From Bifidobacterium tibiigranuli (GTDB lineage Bacteria > Actinomycetota > Actinomycetes > Actinomycetales > Bifidobacteriaceae), in assembly GCF_009371885.1 (NCBI RefSeq), contig NZ_QLZA01000002.1, forward strand, positions 186,001 to 250,000: a stretch of DNA of 64,000 nucleotides, written 5' to 3'. Made by a program: the position numbers and the translations under genes. Under the pieces are notes generated by a model, which ran no database searches, had not been told where the DNA came from, and was given only the letters and a program-made list of their open reading frames with translations. This document shows, in pieces, positions 48,142 to 57,672 of this stretch (positions are counted from its first letter, which is position 1; each line of letters begins with the position of its first letter).

Positions 48142-51100
48142 CTAGAAGAGCTGCACGGAATCGATGTAGAGCTGATTGCCAGGGAGGCTGTCGGCGGGGA
48201 CCCAGAGCAGGAAGTCCTGCGCGTTGACCGACTTGGTGAACTTCACGTTCGTGGTGCCGCTGGCGTCGAAGGAGAACTGGGCAACCTGCTGGCCCTGCGT
48301 GGGATTGTTGGCGGTGTTGGCTCGCAGATAGGCGGTGCCGCCCGAGGAGCGGATCTTGACGACGAAACGGTAGGCGTCCTGCGGCTGGCTCAGATGCATG
48401 TAGTAGGCGTATCCGCGCTGCCCGCCGGGGTTGGTGAGGAACTCCTGCTTATCGATGTCGAAGGGCGTGCTGTTCAGCGGCACCTTGGGTGCGGGCACCT
48501 GCCCGACATTCCTGTCGGCGGTGATGATGCCGGGCTGGGCCGGCTTCTTCGCGGCTTCGGGGGCGTTCGTGGTGTCTTTGGGTGTGGTCTTGGGGCTGGC
48601 CGCGTCCTTGCCGGCACCGGCGCTGGCCGTGTCATCAGGGCTGCCGGTGTTGCCGCCGAAGGGCACATCGTTGAGATTGGTGGTGGGCCACTGGTTCGTC
48701 TGGGAGCCGCCGACGGCGGAGGACCCGTGATTGAGCAGTCCGTGCATCGCCAGGCCGAGTGCGGTAATAACGATGACGGCCACGGCCACGATGGCGACGA
48801 CCTTGGTCGTGATCCCGCCGAACAACGGCGCGTCAGCGATGTCTTCGTCATCGCCTGCGGAGGGCTTCGGCGAATTCGGCCGAACCGCCGGGTTCGCAGC
48901 TCCGGCCACGCTGGCTGCAGGATTGGCTGATTGCGCGGTGCCATAAGAGTGAGTGCCATGAGCATGAGTGTCATGAGCGTGAGCGGCAGGCGTGAAGCTC
49001 GGCGGCAGCGCGGCCGCCTCCCGCTGGGCCTGCTCGGCTGCAAGCGCGCGCTGGGACTCGGCTCCCGGGGCGAGCGCGTGGCCGTCGCTATCGATGACGG
49101 GAATGCGCCCGGTCGCCTCGAAGGAGCCGGTTGCCGGGCTTTCCTCGAAGCCCACGGGGTTCACCATCTGCGTGGAGAAGTCGAACTGCATGGGTCCGGT
49201 GCCGGTGCTGTCGCCCTGCTCCGCGTTGAAATCGAAGTTCGAGAACAGCGTGCCATAATCCGGTTCGTCCGGGGCGATGATTTCAGCCATCTCGCTGGCC
49301 GCCACGTCGCGGAAATCGGGCACGTCGCCGAGCTGTGCATCGGCTGCCTGCTCGGTTTGGCCGAGCGCGGATTTGCCCTTGCCCCAAAGGAATCTGAAAC
49401 CGGTGCCCAAGGCGGCGATTCCGCCTGCGGCCCCGGCAGCCGAAGCCGATGCGCCCGGTGCGGCAGACGTATCTGCAGTACCGGCGGCTGCGCTGGATGC
49501 AGTGTCATACGATGGGCGGGCGCTGGTGAAGATCGCGTCGGGGAGCTCCAGCACGCGCCTGCCGTTATCAGTGAGCAGCGGCACCAGCGTGATGGAGGCC
49601 GAGCCGTCCGACGCAGGCTTTGTGAGGTCCAATGGCGTCAGCTGATTCACCGGCTTCCAATCGCCCAGCAGCGCGGAGAACTCGCCCAGCGTCACCATCG
49701 GCACGGCATAGCTCTCGCCCTCGCCGTGCAGGTGAAGGGCGCGCTTGCAGATAAGCATGAACTCGTCGGGGGTGTCCTGCGGAATGCGGGCAGGATCGAA
49801 TCCGGCAATCTGGCCCGAAGGGGTTTCGGTGAGCATTGCGTACAGCACTGCTGCGAGCTGCCAGGTGGCGAGCTGCTCCCCATGAATGCCCTGCGGCGGT
49901 TTGACGGTGTCGGCCATAATCGGGCCGAAGGGCACATCGGCGAGCTGAATGCCCCGGGAAGTGATGCGGATGGTGTCGGTATCCAGCACGAGGCGTTCCA
50001 TGCCTCCGGCAAGCAGCTGCTGGGCGGTTTGCGCCGCCTCGCCCAGAATCGAACGCATCGCGGCGAAGCCGAGCATGCGATCCGCGCGTCCTTGGCAATA
50101 TTCGCGCAGCGCCGATCCGGCGTCCAGCTGCGTGACGACGATGGCCACGCCTTCGCGTTGCTGCAATTGCAGCACGGGGGTGACATGCGGATTCTTCGAC
50201 AGCACCAGCGAGGAGGCGATGTCGTTGACCTGGTCGATGGCCTCGGCGTCATTGACGATGAACAACTGGCAATCGCGAGCCAGCGCGCGGTCGTTCGCCT
50301 TCCAGGCATGCAGCCCCGCCTCGTCACGCAGCAGCGACACCAAGGTATAGCGGTTGATGACAACATCTCCCAGTTCAGGCTTCATAATTCCTTCAACTCC
50401 GTGGCGCGGCTGCGGCGCTGGCATTTGCGGCGCTGTGGATATTCTACCGGTGGGGATGGCCGAAATCTGGGCCTTGGACGGGCCTGAATCGCGGCTGACC
50501 AGCTCATGGGTTCTGGGGTCGAACATCGGCGGCGGTACCACCGCGGAAGACGTTGTGGAAGACGCTGTAGAAGACACTGTGGGAGTGGCTGCGGAAGCCG
50601 TTGCGGCGGCTGGCGCGGCAGCGCTGACGACGCGAGTGCGGCCGGCCGATTCGACGGCATCCGGGCTGCGAGCGGCATGCGGCTGCTTGGTCCCATGTGC
50701 ACGCGGGCTGGGAGAGCCAGCCGCGCCAGCCGAGCCGGCCGAACTGGCTGGTGCCGTGCGTGCGCGGCGGGCAAGGCGAGCGACCATCGCCCCGACCATC
50801 GCCGTGAATTCCTCCGTGCGCGCCAGCCACAGCACGAGCGCATACAGCACGCTCACCAGCAGGCCAAGCAGGAAGCACGCCGCGACGGCCTGCAGCCAGC
50901 TCATGCTGCCGTCAGCGCCGATCGCCCCGCCTGCCTTGCCTAGGCCCATGCCGCTCATATGCGCGCCGACCAGCGTGTAGACCGGTCGGCTCATCCGCCA
51001 TCCGACCAGCACCGCCACAGCAGCGGCTACGAGCGCCTTGGCGTAGGTGCGCAGGATGCGTCGGCCGTCCATGAAGCCGCCGAAGCGCTTGCGCAGCATG

Positions 51101-52452
51101 CGGGCCAGCAGCGGGAAGGCCAGCAGGTAGGCGATGGAAATCGATGCGCCCAGCAGCATCGCCCAATGCACTGGGGAGAGCAGCAGCACGCCGGCAAGCA
51201 GCACGACAAGCTGCAGGCCGGACTGCAGTGCGATGAACAGGAAGGGATGCTTGCCGTCCTCGAAGGCGTAGAAGGTGCGCTGGATGATGAGATAGGCGCT
51301 CGCCATGGGCAGATTGACGGCCAGCGCCACTAACGGCCCTGCCATCAGCGCCGCCTCGTGCACGCTTATGGAAGGCAGCAGCGCCAGCGTGATCGGCGTG
51401 GGCATCACGAGGAACACCGCGGTGAAAAAGCACATCATCAGCCCGACATTGCGCAGCGACTGGCTCAGGCTCGCGCGGGCCGACGCGATGTCGGACCCGG
51501 CGACGGCGCGTGAGATGCGCGGGAACATGGCCGTGGCCACCGAAACGGCGATAAGCGAATACGGCAGTATGTAGATCGTGTAGGCGTTTTGGTAGCTGGC
51601 GTTGCCGGCGACATCGAACTGGCTCAGCCCCAGCAGCCGTGCGGCCCGGTCGGGCGCGCTGGTGGTGACATTGGTGTTGATGATCGTGGCGAGCTGCTCG
51701 ACGGCCACGATGCCCACGCTCCATGCGGCGACAGGCCCCATCGCGCGCAGCCCGATTCCCTTGAGCCCCCAGCTCGGGCGGTATCGGATGCCGGCCTTGC
51801 GCAGCGGCAGGAACAGCACCAGTGCCTGGAAGGCGACGCCCAGCGTCCACATGCCTGCTGTCAGTCCGATCTTGCCGGTGGTCCAGAAACCGAGCGGCTG
51901 GCGGTCGGCCCGGCCGAACAGCGCGATGAACGCCACGAAGCCGACGCTGCTGATGACATTCGCGCCTACGGAGCTCCACGCATAGGTGCCGAAGTGGTCC
52001 TTGGCGGCCAAGATTTGCCCGACGACGGTGTACAGGCCGTAGAAGAAGATCTGCGGCATGCACCACAGGGTGAAGGCGTTGGTCAGGGCGAGCATGTCGG
52101 AGCCGCCGCCGACATAGAGCCGCGTGAGCAGCGGCGTGCCGGCGGTCATGAGCAGCGTGACGGCGAGCAGCAGCACGACCGCGAAGGTGATGAGCTTGTT
52201 GAGCCTGTCCTCGGCGTCCTTCTGCTGCAGCGTGCGCACGATCTGCGGCACGAGCACCGCGTTGAAGATGCCGCCGGAGACCAGCGTGAACACCACCTGG
52301 GGAATCATCGAACCGGCCTGGTAGGCGTTCGCCGCCAGGCCCGTCGTGCCGATGGCTGCCGCGAGCAGAATCGTGCGGATCTGGCCGGTGAGGCGTGAGG
52401 CTGCGGTTCCGGTCGCCATGATCAAGGAGTTGCGGCCAACTGATGAGCTCAT
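48142..52452 (-). CDS. murJ: MurJ/MviN lipid II flippase fused to a pseudokinase and an extracellular domain
   Basis: Flips lipid II for peptidoglycan synthesis. The 1436-residue protein has a MurJ/MviN membrane core of about 14 helices (residues 1-540), a low-complexity linker, a kinase-like cytoplasmic domain (about 690-970, starting VVINRYTLVSLLRDEAGLHAWKAN), another acidic linker, a single membrane helix (about 1180-1205), and a C-terminal extracellular beta domain (VPLNSTPFDIDKQEFLTNPGG onward). The kinase-like part lacks the usual catalytic HRD and DFG motifs, matching mycobacterial MviN, whose pseudokinase binds FhaA when phosphorylated by PknB. The ATG overlaps the DUF6049 stop (ATGA). 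Confidence 0.9.
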   Translation of the reverse strand: MSSSVGRNSLIMATGTAASRLTGQIRTILLAAAIGTTGLAANAYQAGSMIPQVVFTLVSGGIFNAVLVPQIVRTLQQKDAEDRLNKLITFAVVLLLAVTLLMTAGTPLLTRLYVGGGSDMLALTNAFTLWCMPQIFFYGLYTVVGQILAAKDHFGTYAWSSVGANVISSVGFVAFIALFGRADRQPLGFWTTGKIGLTAGMWTLGVAFQALVLFLPLRKAGIRYRPSWGLKGIGLRAMGPVAAWSVGIVAVEQLATIINTNVTTSAPDRAARLLGLSQFDVAGNASYQNAYTIYILPYSLIAVSVATAMFPRISRAVAGSDIASARASLSQSLRNVGLMMCFFTAVFLVMPTPITLALLPSISVHEAALMAGPLVALAVNLPMASAYLIIQRTFYAFEDGKHPFLFIALQSGLQLVVLLAGVLLLSPVHWAMLLGASISIAYLLAFPLLARMLRKRFGGFMDGRRILRTYAKALVAAAVAVLVGWRMSRPVYTLVGAHMSGMGLGKAGGAIGADGSMSWLQAVAACFLLGLLVSVLYALVLWLARTEEFTAMVGAMVARLARRARTAPASSAGSAGAAGSPSPRAHGTKQPHAARSPDAVESAGRTRVVSAAAPAAATASAATPTVSSTASSTTSSAVVPPPMFDPRTHELVSRDSGPSKAQISAIPTGRISTAPQMPAPQPRHGVEGIMKPELGDVVINRYTLVSLLRDEAGLHAWKANDRALARDCQLFIVNDAEAIDQVNDIASSLVLSKNPHVTPVLQLQQREGVAIVVTQLDAGSALREYCQGRADRMLGFAAMRSILGEAAQTAQQLLAGGMERLVLDTDTIRITSRGIQLADVPFGPIMADTVKPPQGIHGEQLATWQLAAVLYAMLTETPSGQIAGFDPARIPQDTPDEFMLICKRALHLHGEGESYAVPMVTLGEFSALLGDWKPVNQLTPLDLTKPASDGSASITLVPLLTDNGRRVLELPDAIFTSARPSYDTASSAAAGTADTSAAPGASASAAGAAGGIAALGTGFRFLWGKGKSALGQTEQAADAQLGDVPDFRDVAASEMAEIIAPDEPDYGTLFSNFDFNAEQGDSTGTGPMQFDFSTQMVNPVGFEESPATGSFEATGRIPVIDSDGHALAPGAESQRALAAEQAQREAAALPPSFTPAAHAHDTHAHGTHSYGTAQSANPAASVAGAANPAVRPNSPKPSAGDDEDIADAPLFGGITTKVVAIVAVAVIVITALGLAMHGLLNHGSSAVGGSQTNQWPTTNLNDVPFGGNTGSPDDTASAGAGKDAASPKTTPKDTTNAPEAAKKPAQPGIITADRNVGQVPAPKVPLNSTPFDIDKQEFLTNPGGQRGYAYYMHLSQPQDAYRFVVKIRSSGGTAYLRANTANNPTQGQQVAQFSFDASGTTNVKFTKSVNAQDFLLWVPADSLPGNQLYIDSVQLF

Positions 52453-54698
52453 TCGTCGGGATCTTTCTTGCGGTGGAACTGGCGCCACAGGCCCAGCAGG
52501 CCGAGCGCGACGGCGACGGCGACGAATATGAAGCCGCTGGTGTCGCTGATTTGCAGGGTGCTGATGATCGGCGTGTATTTGGGGGCGGAGAACTGCTTGC
52601 CGTCGCGGTCGAGCAGGGTCAGCCGGGCGGTGGCGCTGCCGGTGGTCGAGACGCGGATGGTGAAGGTCGTCTGCGTGCTGCCGTGCGCCGGCACGTCGAC
52701 ATCGGAGAAGCGCGTGGTGACGATTTCCATTGAATCGGTCAATGACGAGATGCGCACGCGGACCGGATAAGGGTGGTTGTTGCTGACGGTGACGGGCATG
52801 CTGGCGGTTTCGCTCACCACGGTCACTCGTTCCGTCGGGGTGATGGCGACGCCTCCCATGAGCTTGGAAGCCAGGTCCCGCGCCCCTGCGGTCATGCGCT
52901 CGCGCACGGGGGCGTTGCCGCTTAAAGCGCGCAGTGCGAGGCGGTCGTGCACGGCCATGACCTGTGATATCCAGCCGGTACTGTCCTGCTTGCCGCTGGT
53001 GTTGGCGTTCTGCTGGGCCAGGGCCTGCGGACTGCCTGCATCGCTTGCCGAAGGGGAGCCGCTGGCGGTGGGCTGGGGGGTTGCGGAGGCGAGAATCGAG
53101 GCGGCGAAGTGCGAAATGTCGCCTCGGGTGCTACGCAGTGTGCGCAGCGTGTCATCGAGCGCCTTCATCCCCTGCTGCGCGATGCCGCTGTCGCTGGGTG
53201 CCAGCGATGCGGCGTCGCTGCCGGAGGCGTATGGTTCGGATGCGGACAGCGCGTCCAGCGAGGTGAGGCCGAGCCAAGGCGCCTGTTCGATCGCGCCCAT
53301 AAGCGCGTTGGCATCGGCGGCCGAGGCGTTGGCAGACAGGCACACCAGCAGATTGCGTGCCGTATAGGGCTGCTCCATCTGGTAGAAGGCGCTCTGCGCC
53401 ATGAAGCGGGCGATGCGGCCTGCGGGGCTCGATTCGCCGTTCGCATTCGCATTCGACATATGGCCGTTCGCCAGGCTGCTCAGTTCGCGTTGGGCGGAGA
53501 GCACGGTCACATCGCCATCCCCGGTCGGCACGATGTATTTGCCTGTATGCACGGTGGCGGCGTCCTGGTCGTCAAAGCCGCTGCTGGCGATAACGGTCGA
53601 GAAGCCCTGGCGTTTGGCCTGGTCAAGCGCCTGTACGCTCCATTGCCCCGAACCCTGCCACGCATACGCGGGCTGGCTCGCCGACTGGTCGCCCAGAGCG
53701 TCGCGCAGCTGCACGGTGGCGGTGCTCGCATTCCAGGCATCGGTATCTACGCCGGCATCCGCATAGGCCTGGGGATTGCCCTTAGCTGCGTAGCCGGTGA
53801 TATCGAAATATCCGGGCTGCATGATGCCGACGCTGCGCGGCGGCAACGACAGCGCCTTGAGATATGCCGGGTCGGCCACGGCCTGCAGCATCGGATGCTG
53901 GGCGAGCAGCTGCTCGGTGTCATGGGGCAGCCTTGTGCCATTGCGCAGCGTTACGGCGTCGTTCGGCGTGACCTTGGCGGCCGCATCGCCTGTGCCGGTC
54001 AGCAGCGTGCCGGCGGCGTTGTCGTCAAGCTGCCAGCTGTCGTCGGTCAGCGGCATGGTGACCGTGAGCCCCATGGCAGGCGTGTCGGCCGTATTCAGGC
54101 CGTCCTGCGAACGGGTGAGAAACGACGTGGTCTGCGCCTTCGTGCCGTCCGTGCTGCTGTAGCTCAGCAGCAGCGGCTTGGGCCCCCAGTTCACCATGGC
54201 CTTGAGCCGGTCCTGATTCGCGGGCACATCGATGCTCACCGCGGCGCTTGCGCCCGGATTCAGCGCCGCGACGTGCGCCTGCCCGAGCTGGTCGGGCGTA
54301 GGGATGGGGGCCTCGCCCTGCGCCCATTGCTGGATGTCGGTGCGTGAGACGAAGCCGTAGAAGATATTGGTCGATAAGGCGACGGTGCCTTCTGGCAGCG
54401 CATGAGACGTGCTGTTCTTAAGCGTGGTCTTGAGATGATATCCGGAGCTGGCGGTCACCACCGCCGTTGCCGATGTAATGGCTATCGACACGCCTGCCGC
54501 AGTCTGCCCCTGCCCTTGGTCGCTGCCGCTGCCGGTGCCTGCTGTTGTGCCGGTGTCGGCGAATGCCGACGGCGTCACAAGGCAAGCCGTCAGCAATGTC
54601 AGCAACGTTATCATGGCGACGACGAGCACTGCAAACCGGCTCGCGAATCGGTGCGCATGGGGATGCGGGCGTGCTGCGCCACATGCATGTTTGGTCAA
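52449..54698 (-). CDS. DUF6049 family secreted/membrane-anchored protein
   Basis: A 749-residue protein with an N-terminal signal/anchor (about 20-47, ALIHLTLL-type hydrophobic core ending near SAFADTGTT), a large extracytoplasmic region, and a C-terminal membrane helix (about 722-742, GFIFVAVAVALGLLGLW) followed by a short charged tail. It occupies the place of the conserved actinobacterial gene upstream of mviN (Rv3909-like), so a role with MurJ in wall synthesis is likely but unproven. The start appears to be TTG at 54698, one base after the Nudix stop; no ATG exists in frame before the signal sequence ends. Confidence 0.8.
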   Translation of the reverse strand: MTKHACGAARPHPHAHRFASRFAVLVVAMITLLTLLTACLVTPSAFADTGTTAGTGSGSDQGQGQTAAGVSIAITSATAVVTASSGYHLKTTLKNSTSHALPEGTVALSTNIFYGFVSRTDIQQWAQGEAPIPTPDQLGQAHVAALNPGASAAVSIDVPANQDRLKAMVNWGPKPLLLSYSSTDGTKAQTTSFLTRSQDGLNTADTPAMGLTVTMPLTDDSWQLDDNAAGTLLTGTGDAAAKVTPNDAVTLRNGTRLPHDTEQLLAQHPMLQAVADPAYLKALSLPPRSVGIMQPGYFDITGYAAKGNPQAYADAGVDTDAWNASTATVQLRDALGDQSASQPAYAWQGSGQWSVQALDQAKRQGFSTVIASSGFDDQDAATVHTGKYIVPTGDGDVTVLSAQRELSSLANGHMSNANANGESSPAGRIARFMAQSAFYQMEQPYTARNLLVCLSANASAADANALMGAIEQAPWLGLTSLDALSASEPYASGSDAASLAPSDSGIAQQGMKALDDTLRTLRSTRGDISHFAASILASATPQPTASGSPSASDAGSPQALAQQNANTSGKQDSTGWISQVMAVHDRLALRALSGNAPVRERMTAGARDLASKLMGGVAITPTERVTVVSETASMPVTVSNNHPYPVRVRISSLTDSMEIVTTRFSDVDVPAHGSTQTTFTIRVSTTGSATARLTLLDRDGKQFSAPKYTPIISTLQISDTSGFIFVAVAVALGLLGLWRQFHRKKDPDE

Positions 54699-54699
54699 A

Positions 54700-55455
54700 T
54701 CAGGCCTGCCTGTTCAGTTTTCGGGCATACAGCCACGCGATTTTACGCTCATTAGGATAGCTCAGCACATTGTCCAAATCATCGAATCGCACCCAGATGG
54801 CCTCCTCGGCCTCATGATCGGGGTCGCCCTCCACGCTCAGCTCGCCGCTGACGCGCCTGAGCGCAAAGTGGTGGACGAGCTTGTGCACGCGCTGATTGGT
54901 GCCGGTGAACCAATAATCGATCGTGGCGATGGAATCCACGACCTCGCCCAGGATCCCAGTCTCCTCGCACACCTCGCGCACAGCCGTCTGGCGCGGCGTC
55001 TCGCCCTTCTCGATATGGCCCTTGGGCAGGCACCATTCGAGATGCCCGCTGCGCGAATGGCGCGCGATGATCGCCACGCGGTCGAGTTCGTCGAATACCA
55101 GCCCGCCGGCCGAGTATTCGCGCACCACCGGGAGCTCCTGCGCGTCCAGTGAAGCGAAGGTCGTCGGCCCTTCGGCGCTGCGGTGCGCGGGCATCATCGC
55201 GGGCGTCATCGCGGGCGCCGAAACATCGGGCTGCGCGTCGTCCGCTGTGTTTGACGGCATTGTGATTGGCGATATGGGTATCGACGGCTCCGCGGCTGCC
55301 GCGTCCACGGCTGCGTTAGCATCCGCGGCGTCAAGCGGCGCAGCAGGCTCGGCGGACTGCGAGGTATAGCGCAGCTGATCGGCGGGATTCGCGTTTTGGG
55401 CATGGTCATCCGCGGCATGGCTGAGCATGCGTATCAGATCCGCGGGTGTAATCAT
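54700..55455 (-). CDS. Nudix hydrolase
   Basis: A 251-residue protein. The Nudix box GHIEKGETPRQTAVREVCEETG satisfies GX5EX7REUXEEXGU. The N-terminal ~100 residues are Ala/Asp/Pro-rich and not part of the fold. ATG at 55455 has GGTGGAGAG upstream; the frame extends to 55473 through a TTG. It heads the Nudix-DUF6049-murJ operon and diverges from cca, the same layout as mycobacterial mutT4-Rv3909-mviN. Substrate unknown; a sanitising nucleotide or dinucleoside polyphosphate are the usual options. Confidence 0.86.
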   Translation of the reverse strand: MITPADLIRMLSHAADDHAQNANPADQLRYTSQSAEPAAPLDAADANAAVDAAAAEPSIPISPITMPSNTADDAQPDVSAPAMTPAMMPAHRSAEGPTTFASLDAQELPVVREYSAGGLVFDELDRVAIIARHSRSGHLEWCLPKGHIEKGETPRQTAVREVCEETGILGEVVDSIATIDYWFTGTNQRVHKLVHHFALRRVSGELSVEGDPDHEAEEAIWVRFDDLDNVLSYPNERKIAWLYARKLNRQA

Positions 55456-55534
55456 GCTCTCCACCATACTCAACGCTATGTGCAGGTGGGGTAACGGTAT
55501 GCTGGGAACAGCACATGTAGGAATGAGGAGAAGG

Positions 55535-56962
55535 ATGAGCGTGGAGTTCGAAGTATGGCCTGAGGCCGTTGAATTGGGGCGGCTGTTCGCGGCTCAGGGC
55601 TACGAGCTGTCGTTGGTGGGCGGCCCGGTTCGCGATATGCTGCTGCATCGGCGCTCGCATGACCTGGATTTCTGCACTTCGGCACGCCCTGAGCAGTTTG
55701 AGCCGATTCTGCGGCATTGGGGCCGTGACGGTTTTTGGGACATGGGCCGCAAATTCGGCACGCTGGGAGCGATGCGTCGGCGTGAGGACGGCACCGAGGT
55801 GCAGGCCGAGATCACGACTTATCGCAGCGATACCTATGATTCGGATTCGCGCAAGCCCGAAGTCGATTACGGCGATTCGCTCGACGGCGACCTGTCGCGT
55901 CGTGATTTCACGGTGAACGCGATGGCGCTGCGCGTGCCCGAGCTGGAATTCATGGACCCTTTCGGCGGCGCGGCCGACTTGGCCAAAGGGCTGCTGCGCA
56001 CGCCGGTGGACCCGTACCAGTCCTTTGAAGACGATCCGCTGCGCATGATGCGGGCCGTGCGCTTCGTGGCGCAGCTCGGCTTTCGCATCGAGGCCGGCAC
56101 CGCCGAGGCCATCAGCGACATGGTGGAGCGCATCGGCATCGTTTCGGCCGAGCGCGTGCGCGACGAGCTGGTCAAGCTCATGCTCTCCGACCGCCCGCGC
56201 GAAGGCGTCGAGGCGCTGGTGGACTCGGGGCTGGCCGATATCGTGCTGCCGGAAGTCCCGGCGCTGAGCCTCGAAATCGACGAGCATCACCGTCACAAGG
56301 ACGTGTTCGAGCATTCCCTGGAAGTGCTCGACCGCGCGGTGAAGCTGGAAACCGGCCCCGACGGCCCGGTGCCCGCGCCCGATACGGTGCTGCGGCTGGC
56401 TGCGCTGCTGCATGACATCGGCAAGCCGCGCACACGGCGCTATGAGCCGGGCGGCAAGGTCAGCTTCCATCATCATGACGCAGTAGGCGCGAAGATGACG
56501 CGCAAACGGCTCAAGGCGCTGCATTTCGACCGGCGCACCATCGACGATGTGAGCGAGCTGGTCAATATGCACCTGCGTTTCCACGGCTATGTGGACGAGC
56601 CGTGGACCGACTCCGCCGTGCGGCGCTATGTGAAGGACTCCGGGCACCTGTACGAGCGGCTGAACCGCCTGACCCGCGCCGACGCGACCACGCAGAACAA
56701 GCGCAAGGCGATGCAGTTCTCCGCGGCGATGGACGAGATGGAGCAGCGCGTGCGCGAGCTCAAGGAGCGCGAGGACTTCGAGGCGATCCGGCCGGATGTG
56801 AACGGCAACGAGATCATCGAGATTCTGGGCATCAAGCCCGGCCCGCTGGTCGGCAAGGCCTACAAGCATATGCTCGAATATCGCCTGGATAACGGCCCGG
56901 TCGAGCACGAGACAGCTGTTGCGGAACTGCATCGGTGGTTCGGCGAACAACAGAACCGTTAA
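55535..56962 (+). CDS. cca: CCA tRNA nucleotidyltransferase
   Basis: Adds or repairs the 3' CCA of tRNAs. The 475-residue actinobacterial-type enzyme has a class II nucleotidyltransferase head (GGPVRDMLLHRRSHDLDFCT with its DxD), the RRDFTVNAMA motif, ERVRDELVKLML, and a C-terminal HD domain (LLHDIGKPRTR ... HHDAVGAKM). Consistent with this need, the tRNA-Thr gene in this window encodes no CCA. ATG at 55535 has GAGGAG four bases upstream; the longer frame overlaps the Nudix gene. Confidence 0.94.
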   Translation: MSVEFEVWPEAVELGRLFAAQGYELSLVGGPVRDMLLHRRSHDLDFCTSARPEQFEPILRHWGRDGFWDMGRKFGTLGAMRRREDGTEVQAEITTYRSDTYDSDSRKPEVDYGDSLDGDLSRRDFTVNAMALRVPELEFMDPFGGAADLAKGLLRTPVDPYQSFEDDPLRMMRAVRFVAQLGFRIEAGTAEAISDMVERIGIVSAERVRDELVKLMLSDRPREGVEALVDSGLADIVLPEVPALSLEIDEHHRHKDVFEHSLEVLDRAVKLETGPDGPVPAPDTVLRLAALLHDIGKPRTRRYEPGGKVSFHHHDAVGAKMTRKRLKALHFDRRTIDDVSELVNMHLRFHGYVDEPWTDSAVRRYVKDSGHLYERLNRLTRADATTQNKRKAMQFSAAMDEMEQRVRELKEREDFEAIRPDVNGNEIIEILGIKPGPLVGKAYKHMLEYRLDNGPVEHETAVAELHRWFGEQQNR

Positions 56963-57045
56963 GGTCGCGAAGGACGGTGCGCAACACCGTTATGCCCACA
57001 GACTGACTAGTGACCGAAAGAGCCGCCGCGGTCCTTGCCGGAAAC

Positions 57046-57672
57046 CTACTGCGCAGGGTCGTGCTGGATGGCCTGGGGCAGCTTGGTCATCTTGTCGGCC
57101 GGCACGCAGCCTGCGATGCTGGTGATGTTGCCACCGGCGACAGGAACCTTCTTCTGCGTTTTGAGATCGTTGAAGGTCGCGCCCAGCACCACGTCGATAA
57201 GATTGTCCTGGCGGTCGTCCATTTTCAGGATGGCATCGGTGAAGTTCGCGCCGACCGTATACGCCTGCGGGATGGCGCCCTTGCCGAAGTAGATGGTGGT
57301 GCGCTCCACATTCTGCCGATTATAGGTCTGGATGGCGGTCACTTTGAAGTTGCGATTCGCCAAGGCATCACCGACGGCTTTGGCGAATCCGGTGAATTTG
57401 GTGCCGTTCAGCAGCCGCACGCTCACGCTCGCATTGTCCGCGTACTTGCTAGCGTTGCCGTCCTGATCCTTCGGCGCACATGGCACTTGGACGCCATAAT
57501 TCGGCTGTGCTGTGGGCGACGTGCTGGCCACCCGGCCCAGAATGTGCGTGTAGAAAAGCGTGGCGATGATCAGCGCGACGACCAGCACTGCGGCAACAAT
57601 GCTGAACACGATGGTCTGACGGTGGCGAACGTACTCCTTGCGCGCCTCGCGCTCATCGAATGCTCCGGTCAT
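57046..57672 (-). CDS. LytR_C domain membrane protein
   Basis: A 208-residue single-pass protein: a short basic cytoplasmic segment, a membrane helix at about 22-44, then an extracellular LytR C-terminal-like domain (VSVRLLNGTKFTGFAKAVGDALANRNFKV... TTIYFGKGAIPQA). Such domains accompany LytR-CpsA-Psr enzymes, but no transferase domain is present. The ATG overlaps the rsmA stop by four bases, making it last in the rpf-like/rsmA/LytR_C operon. Role in the envelope is inferred. Confidence 0.85.
   Translation of the reverse strand: MTGAFDEREARKEYVRHRQTIVFSIVAAVLVVALIIATLFYTHILGRVASTSPTAQPNYGVQVPCAPKDQDGNASKYADNASVSVRLLNGTKFTGFAKAVGDALANRNFKVTAIQTYNRQNVERTTIYFGKGAIPQAYTVGANFTDAILKMDDRQDNLIDVVLGATFNDLKTQKKVPVAGGNITSIAGCVPADKMTKLPQAIQHDPAQ

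Noticed and set aside
48931..50487. 518-codon plus-strand ORF within murJ
   Set aside because: Antisense shadow of the MurJ linker and pseudokinase region; no RBS or domain.
55406..56950. 514-codon minus-strand ORF opposite cca
   Set aside because: Antisense shadow; the plus strand carries all CCA-transferase and HD motifs.
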